Source: CAIVAT01 sp964525995 (GTDB lineage Bacteria; Bacteroidota; Bacteroidia; Bacteroidales; FEN-979). From it: a stretch of 64,000 nt of DNA. The position numbers were made by a program, and so were the translations under genes. The first letter of the stretch is position 1, and every line of letters begins with the position of its first letter. Below the pieces are notes generated by a model. That model was not told the origin of the DNA. It ran no database searches and was given only the letters and a program-made list of their open reading frames with translations. The stretch lies in contig CAZGIM010000002.1 in the NCBI GenBank assembly GCA_964525995.1, forward strand, positions 1 through 64,000, written 5' to 3'. Positions 60,692 to 64,000 of the stretch are shown here, piece after piece.

Positions 60692-61759
60692 GTGCATTCC
60701 ATACATCGAAAAGTATCTTTCCTCATAATCCTGTTCTTATTTGCTTTTTTTTCCTCCGGGGCTCAAATTGGGGGCAATAGCACCTATAAGTTTTTAGGGA
60801 CGCCCAATTCGGCGAGGATCGCCGCCCTGGGCGGAAATTTTTTGGCGATCCAGGATCATGACATTACGCTGACCCAGGCAAATCCATCGCTGATCACACC
60901 TCAGATGCATAACAATCTTGCGCTCAGCTATGTTAATACTCCGGGAGGCGTGAACTATGGTTTTATCATGTATTCGAGGACCTTTCAGAAGGCTGGCAGT
61001 TTTGTGGGAAGTCTTCAGTTCGTAAATTATGGCACCTTCCAGGGAGCTGATGCCACTGGTAATCTGACCGGGACTTTCAGCGCTTCCGAATATGCCCTGA
61101 ACATCGGATGGGGGAGGCAACTTTCGCCGATCTTTTCAATTGGGGCTAACGGGAAGTTGATTTACTCGCATCTGGAGCGTTACAACTCTTTCGGTATTGC
61201 CGTCGATGTGGCAGGCACCTATACATCAAAAGATAAAAGTTTTACCGCCTCTCTGATCGGAAGGAATATCGGCTTTCAAATCGTTCCCTATCTTCCAGGC
61301 AAGCGCGACCCGCTTCCGTTTGAGCTCCAGATCGGCCTGAGCGAGCAGCTGAAGCATATTCCGTTGCGTTTTATTCAACTTTTTACCAACCTTCAGAAAT
61401 GGGATCTGACTTATGATGATCCTTCTGACCCCTCAAACCAGCCAGATCCGATAACCGGCGAGACGAAAGAGAAAACCACCATGGGTAAGATTGCTGACGG
61501 GGTGATGCGCCATATCGTTTTGGGCGCCGAACTTACCATCGCGAAAGTGGTAGCTGTCAGACTGGGCTACAATTACCAGCGCCGTCAGGAATTAAAACTG
61601 TCGGGGAAGGCAGGATTAGCAGGCTTTTCGGCTGGTGTCGGTCTTCGTGTCAAGATGTTCAATCTCAGTTACACGCGGGGAATTTTCCAGGCCGGCTCTC
61701 CCAATCCGAATTATATTACCGTTGCCGTAAATTTGCAGGAATTTACCAAAAAGCAATGA
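60692..61759 (+). CDS. porQ: Type IX secretion system outer-membrane protein PorQ
   Basis: A 355-residue outer-membrane beta-barrel protein of T9SS. Signal peptide FLIILFLFAFFSSGAQ; a FadL/PorV-like start with GTPNSARIAALGGNF; many alternating barrel strands and a C-terminus ending in a strand (YITVAVNLQEF). It starts at a GTG (60692); no ATG lies in frame nearby. It overlaps the ispH start by 4 bp (ATGA). PorQ works with PorZ/PorU/PorV in cargo attachment. Confidence 0.85.
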   Translation: MHSIHRKVSFLIILFLFAFFSSGAQIGGNSTYKFLGTPNSARIAALGGNFLAIQDHDITLTQANPSLITPQMHNNLALSYVNTPGGVNYGFIMYSRTFQKAGSFVGSLQFVNYGTFQGADATGNLTGTFSASEYALNIGWGRQLSPIFSIGANGKLIYSHLERYNSFGIAVDVAGTYTSKDKSFTASLIGRNIGFQIVPYLPGKRDPLPFELQIGLSEQLKHIPLRFIQLFTNLQKWDLTYDDPSDPSNQPDPITGETKEKTTMGKIADGVMRHIVLGAELTIAKVVAVRLGYNYQRRQELKLSGKAGLAGFSAGVGLRVKMFNLSYTRGIFQAGSPNPNYITVAVNLQEFTKKQ

Positions 61760-62640
61760 GTTTGCAGGTAACGATTGACCCCCATTCGGGGTTTTGCTTT
61801 GGAGTTGTTTATGCCATTGAGGTTGCCGAACGCGAACTGAAAAAGAATCCCGTTCTTTACTGTTTAGGCGATATCGTACATAATAACATGGAAGTCAATC
61901 GCCTGAAAAAGTTAGGATTGGTCATCATCGATCATGAACAGTTAGAGAAATTAAACGATGCCAAGGTCCTGATCAGGGCTCATGGTGAACCCCCTGCGAC
62001 ATACGAGATCGCGCTTAGAAACAATCTGGAACTGATCGATGCCTCATGTCCTATCGTACTCCATCTGCAGAATTCAATTCGCCAGGGATTCCTTGAAATG
62101 AACCAGAAACAGGGACAAATTGTAATTTACGGTAAGGAGGGGCATGCCGAAGTGAATGGGCTTAAAGGACAAACGAACGGTACCGCCATCGTAGTTGGAG
62201 ACGAGAATGACCTCCCAAAAATCGATTTTACCCGGCCTGTCAGGTTTTACAGTCAGACTACGAAGAGCGTTGAAGGTTTCAACCGGATCGTTAACATGAT
62301 CAGAACGAGAATGGAGGAGGCTTCGGGAGGGAAGGAGGTCGATTTCAGGTGGAATGACAGCATCTGCCGGCAGGTGTCGAATCGATCAGGCCACCTTCGC
62401 GATTTTTCTTCCCGGTTTGATGTGATCATTTTTGTAAGCGGACAAAAGAGTTCCAACGGGATGATCCTGTACCGGGTCTGTAAAGAGGTAAATAAGCAAA
62501 CTTACTTGGTTTCTGCCCTGGATGACGTGAAGCCCGAGTGGTTCCAGGATGCTGAATCGGTAGGAATTTGCGGGGCCACATCAACTCCTATGTGGTTGAT
62601 GGAAGAGATTGGCAGGAATATTATGAAATACGGGAACTAG
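61756..62640 (+). CDS. ispH: 4-hydroxy-3-methylbut-2-enyl diphosphate reductase
   Basis: Last step of the MEP isoprenoid pathway, a [4Fe-4S] enzyme. 294 residues; the three ligand Cys are C14 (HSGFCFGVV), one in DASCPIVLHLQ (about residue 97) and one in DSICRQVSNRSG (about residue 205). GHAEVNG and FVSGQKSSNG are also conserved. Overlaps porQ by 4 bp; recF starts right after. Confidence 0.95.
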   Translation: MSLQVTIDPHSGFCFGVVYAIEVAERELKKNPVLYCLGDIVHNNMEVNRLKKLGLVIIDHEQLEKLNDAKVLIRAHGEPPATYEIALRNNLELIDASCPIVLHLQNSIRQGFLEMNQKQGQIVIYGKEGHAEVNGLKGQTNGTAIVVGDENDLPKIDFTRPVRFYSQTTKSVEGFNRIVNMIRTRMEEASGGKEVDFRWNDSICRQVSNRSGHLRDFSSRFDVIIFVSGQKSSNGMILYRVCKEVNKQTYLVSALDDVKPEWFQDAESVGICGATSTPMWLMEEIGRNIMKYGN

Positions 62641-62641
62641 G

Positions 62642-63748
62642 ATGATACTCCAGCGACTGGTACTGACCGGGTTTAAGAACTACGCGCAGGCGGATTTTGA
62701 GTTTTCTGCGAATGTAAATTGTTTTGTCGGGAATAACGGTGTCGGAAAGACCAATCTGCTTGACGCTATCCATTATCTTTCATTCTGCAAAAGTTTCTTT
62801 ACGCCTCTTGATATCCAGAATATCAGGCATGGGGATGATTTTTTCGCCATCCATGGCACCTATTCCAGAAGCGACGGTTCTGGCGATCTGATCCAGTGTA
62901 TTCAAAAACGAGATATCCGAAAGCGTTTTCTGATCAATAAAAAGGAATATGACCGGCTTTCGGATCATATCGGTCTTTTTCCGCTGGTCATGATTTCGCC
63001 TTACGACCGCGATCTGATCAACGATGGTAGCGAGTTGCGCAGGAAATATATCGACAGCGTTATTTCTCAATTTGACAAGGTCTATTTAGATGATCTGATC
63101 CAGTACCATAAGGCAGTTGCTCACCGTAACGCCCTGTTAAAAACCTTCATTGACCGGAGTCATTTCGAGCCTGCGTCACTTGAGATCTGGGATGATCAGT
63201 TGGTTTCATCGGGCAAAAGGATCCATGAAAGAAGGAGTACCTTTATCGAACACCTTAAACCGTTATTTCAGGACTACTTTAGTATGATCACAGGAGGTGC
63301 TGAACAGGTCGATATTACCTATTCGTCGCAGCTGACGGGTACCAGATTTGAAGATGTTTTACAGTCGGCCCTGTCATCCGACCGGGCGACTGGATATTCA
63401 ACAGCAGGAATTCACAAAGATGATCTGATTTTTTTGATCGACGGATATCCAGTTAAACGCTTCGGATCGCAGGGTCAGCAGAAATCCTTCCTTATCGCCG
63501 TCAAACTGGCTCAGTTCGAGTACACGAGAAATATCAAAGGCTATAAGCCCATCCTGTTGCTCGACGATATTTTTGACAAACTTGATGATTTCAGGGTCTC
63601 CCGCTTGCTGAAGCTGGTTAGTGACGAGAGTTTCGGACAAGTTTTTGTCACCGACACCAGTCGCGACCGGATCGTAAGTCTGTTCGATAAATCCACCATC
63701 GAACACAGGATTTTTGAACTGCCGCTTGATCAATCCTTAAAAGGATAG
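62642..63748 (+). CDS. recF: DNA replication and repair protein RecF
   Basis: RecF, an SMC-like ATPase of gap repair. 368 residues: Walker A FVGNNGVGKTNLLDAIH near residue 30, signature FGSQGQQKSFLIAVKLA near 280, Walker B ILLLDDIFDKLDDFR near 305. Intact. It lies 2 bp after ispH. The dnaA/dnaN origin genes that often accompany it are not here. Confidence 0.95.
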   Translation: MILQRLVLTGFKNYAQADFEFSANVNCFVGNNGVGKTNLLDAIHYLSFCKSFFTPLDIQNIRHGDDFFAIHGTYSRSDGSGDLIQCIQKRDIRKRFLINKKEYDRLSDHIGLFPLVMISPYDRDLINDGSELRRKYIDSVISQFDKVYLDDLIQYHKAVAHRNALLKTFIDRSHFEPASLEIWDDQLVSSGKRIHERRSTFIEHLKPLFQDYFSMITGGAEQVDITYSSQLTGTRFEDVLQSALSSDRATGYSTAGIHKDDLIFLIDGYPVKRFGSQGQQKSFLIAVKLAQFEYTRNIKGYKPILLLDDIFDKLDDFRVSRLLKLVSDESFGQVFVTDTSRDRIVSLFDKSTIEHRIFELPLDQSLKG

Positions 63749-63759
63749 ACATTATTTCC

Positions 63760-64000
63760 ATGAAACGAGACCGGGAGAGACCTCTAAAGGCTGTAATCGA
63801 GGAGTTTATCGATTCCTATCATCTTCGTGGCAAGCTCAATGAAACTAAGGTTATACAGGCCTGGGAGCGGGTGGTGGGGGCCGTTGTTGCTAAAAATACG
63901 CGAAGTCTGTATATCCGGAACCGGACACTGTATGTAAGGGTCAATTCATCTGCTTTACGGAATGAGTTGCTTTATGCGCGTTCCAAAATCGTAAAATCGC
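63760..64000 (+). CDS. DUF721-domain protein, truncated by the window end
   Basis: Starts at ATG 63760 (MKRDRERPLKAVIEEFIDSY) and runs off the right edge; 80 codons are seen. The W-containing block VIQAWERVVGAVVAKNT and LYVRVNSSALRNELLY match DUF721, a small protein often found after recF in Bacteroidetes. Function is unknown. The start is 12 bp after the recF stop. Confidence 0.8.
   Translation, partial: MKRDRERPLKAVIEEFIDSYHLRGKLNETKVIQAWERVVGAVVAKNTRSLYIRNRTLYVRVNSSALRNELLYARSKIVKS

Noticed and set aside
1..64000. tRNA, rRNA, CRISPR or insertion sequences
   Set aside because: No cloverleaf, repeat-spacer array or transposase frame was recognised in any gap or frame.

Overview
The window looks like a chromosomal segment of an anaerobic, probably fermentative member of the Bacteroidota (Bacteroidales-like). 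Supporting signs are Bacteroidetes-type promoters (TTG, about 19 bp, then TAnnTTTG) in front of several genes, a type IX secretion protein (PorQ) and a likely T9SS cargo protein, a PUR/DUF3276 protein, a split transketolase, an RprX/RprY-like two-component pair, a long Bacteroidetes-type signal peptidase I, and a wealth of [FeFe]-hydrogenase genes. No rRNA, tRNA, CRISPR array or insertion sequence was seen.

Layout. 0.1-7.7 kb: Lgt, a glycosyltransferase remnant and a small surface-glycan set (GT2, alpha-1,2-fucosyltransferase-like GT11, flippase, GT4), then an aldehyde dehydrogenase. 7.8-17.3 kb: housekeeping genes (uvrA, an ECF sigma factor with a small companion protein, rplS, a membrane GT-C-like protein, an LTA-synthase-like sulfatase-fold protein, trmD, an MBL hydrolase). 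17.3-47.5 kb: a 30-kb redox/hydrogen island (below). 40.2-43.8 kb, inside the island: an RprXY-like two-component system divergent from a secreted protein, with four TTAAC repeats between them. 47.7-64 kb: housekeeping (truA, transketolase, lolA-like, ftsK, lepB, dapB, parAB, a PUR protein, nusB, porQ, ispH, recF and a truncated DUF721 gene).

The island is the remarkable part. It carries three complete NADH-linked, probably electron-bifurcating [FeFe]-hydrogenase sets (HydC-HydB-HydA), each with a different domain build. It also carries three further hydrogenase-like proteins that look like sensors, not enzymes, each with its own output: (i) a fusion to a histidine kinase, followed by two receiver proteins and the NADH sensor Rex; (ii) a PAS fusion followed by a SpoIIE/PP2C-type phosphatase; (iii) a stand-alone sensor in an operon with an RsbW-like ATPase, two DRTGG proteins and a PHP-domain phosphoesterase. 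All three have lost the proton-relay cysteine of the H-cluster. One has also lost a cluster ligand and the conserved lysine.

Five 18-bp Rex-like operators lie upstream of the hydrogenase and sensor operons, and rex sits at the end of the first hydrogenase operon. The genes suggest a layered circuit: NADH/NAD+ ratio read by Rex at the DNA, and H2 or Fe-S/redox state read by hydrogenase-derived domains that feed phosphorylation and dephosphorylation. Parts of this arrangement are known from Clostridia and Thermotogae; having all three sensor types with three enzyme sets in one stretch of a Bacteroidota chromosome is what seems unusual. H-cluster maturases (HydE, HydF, HydG) are not in the window.
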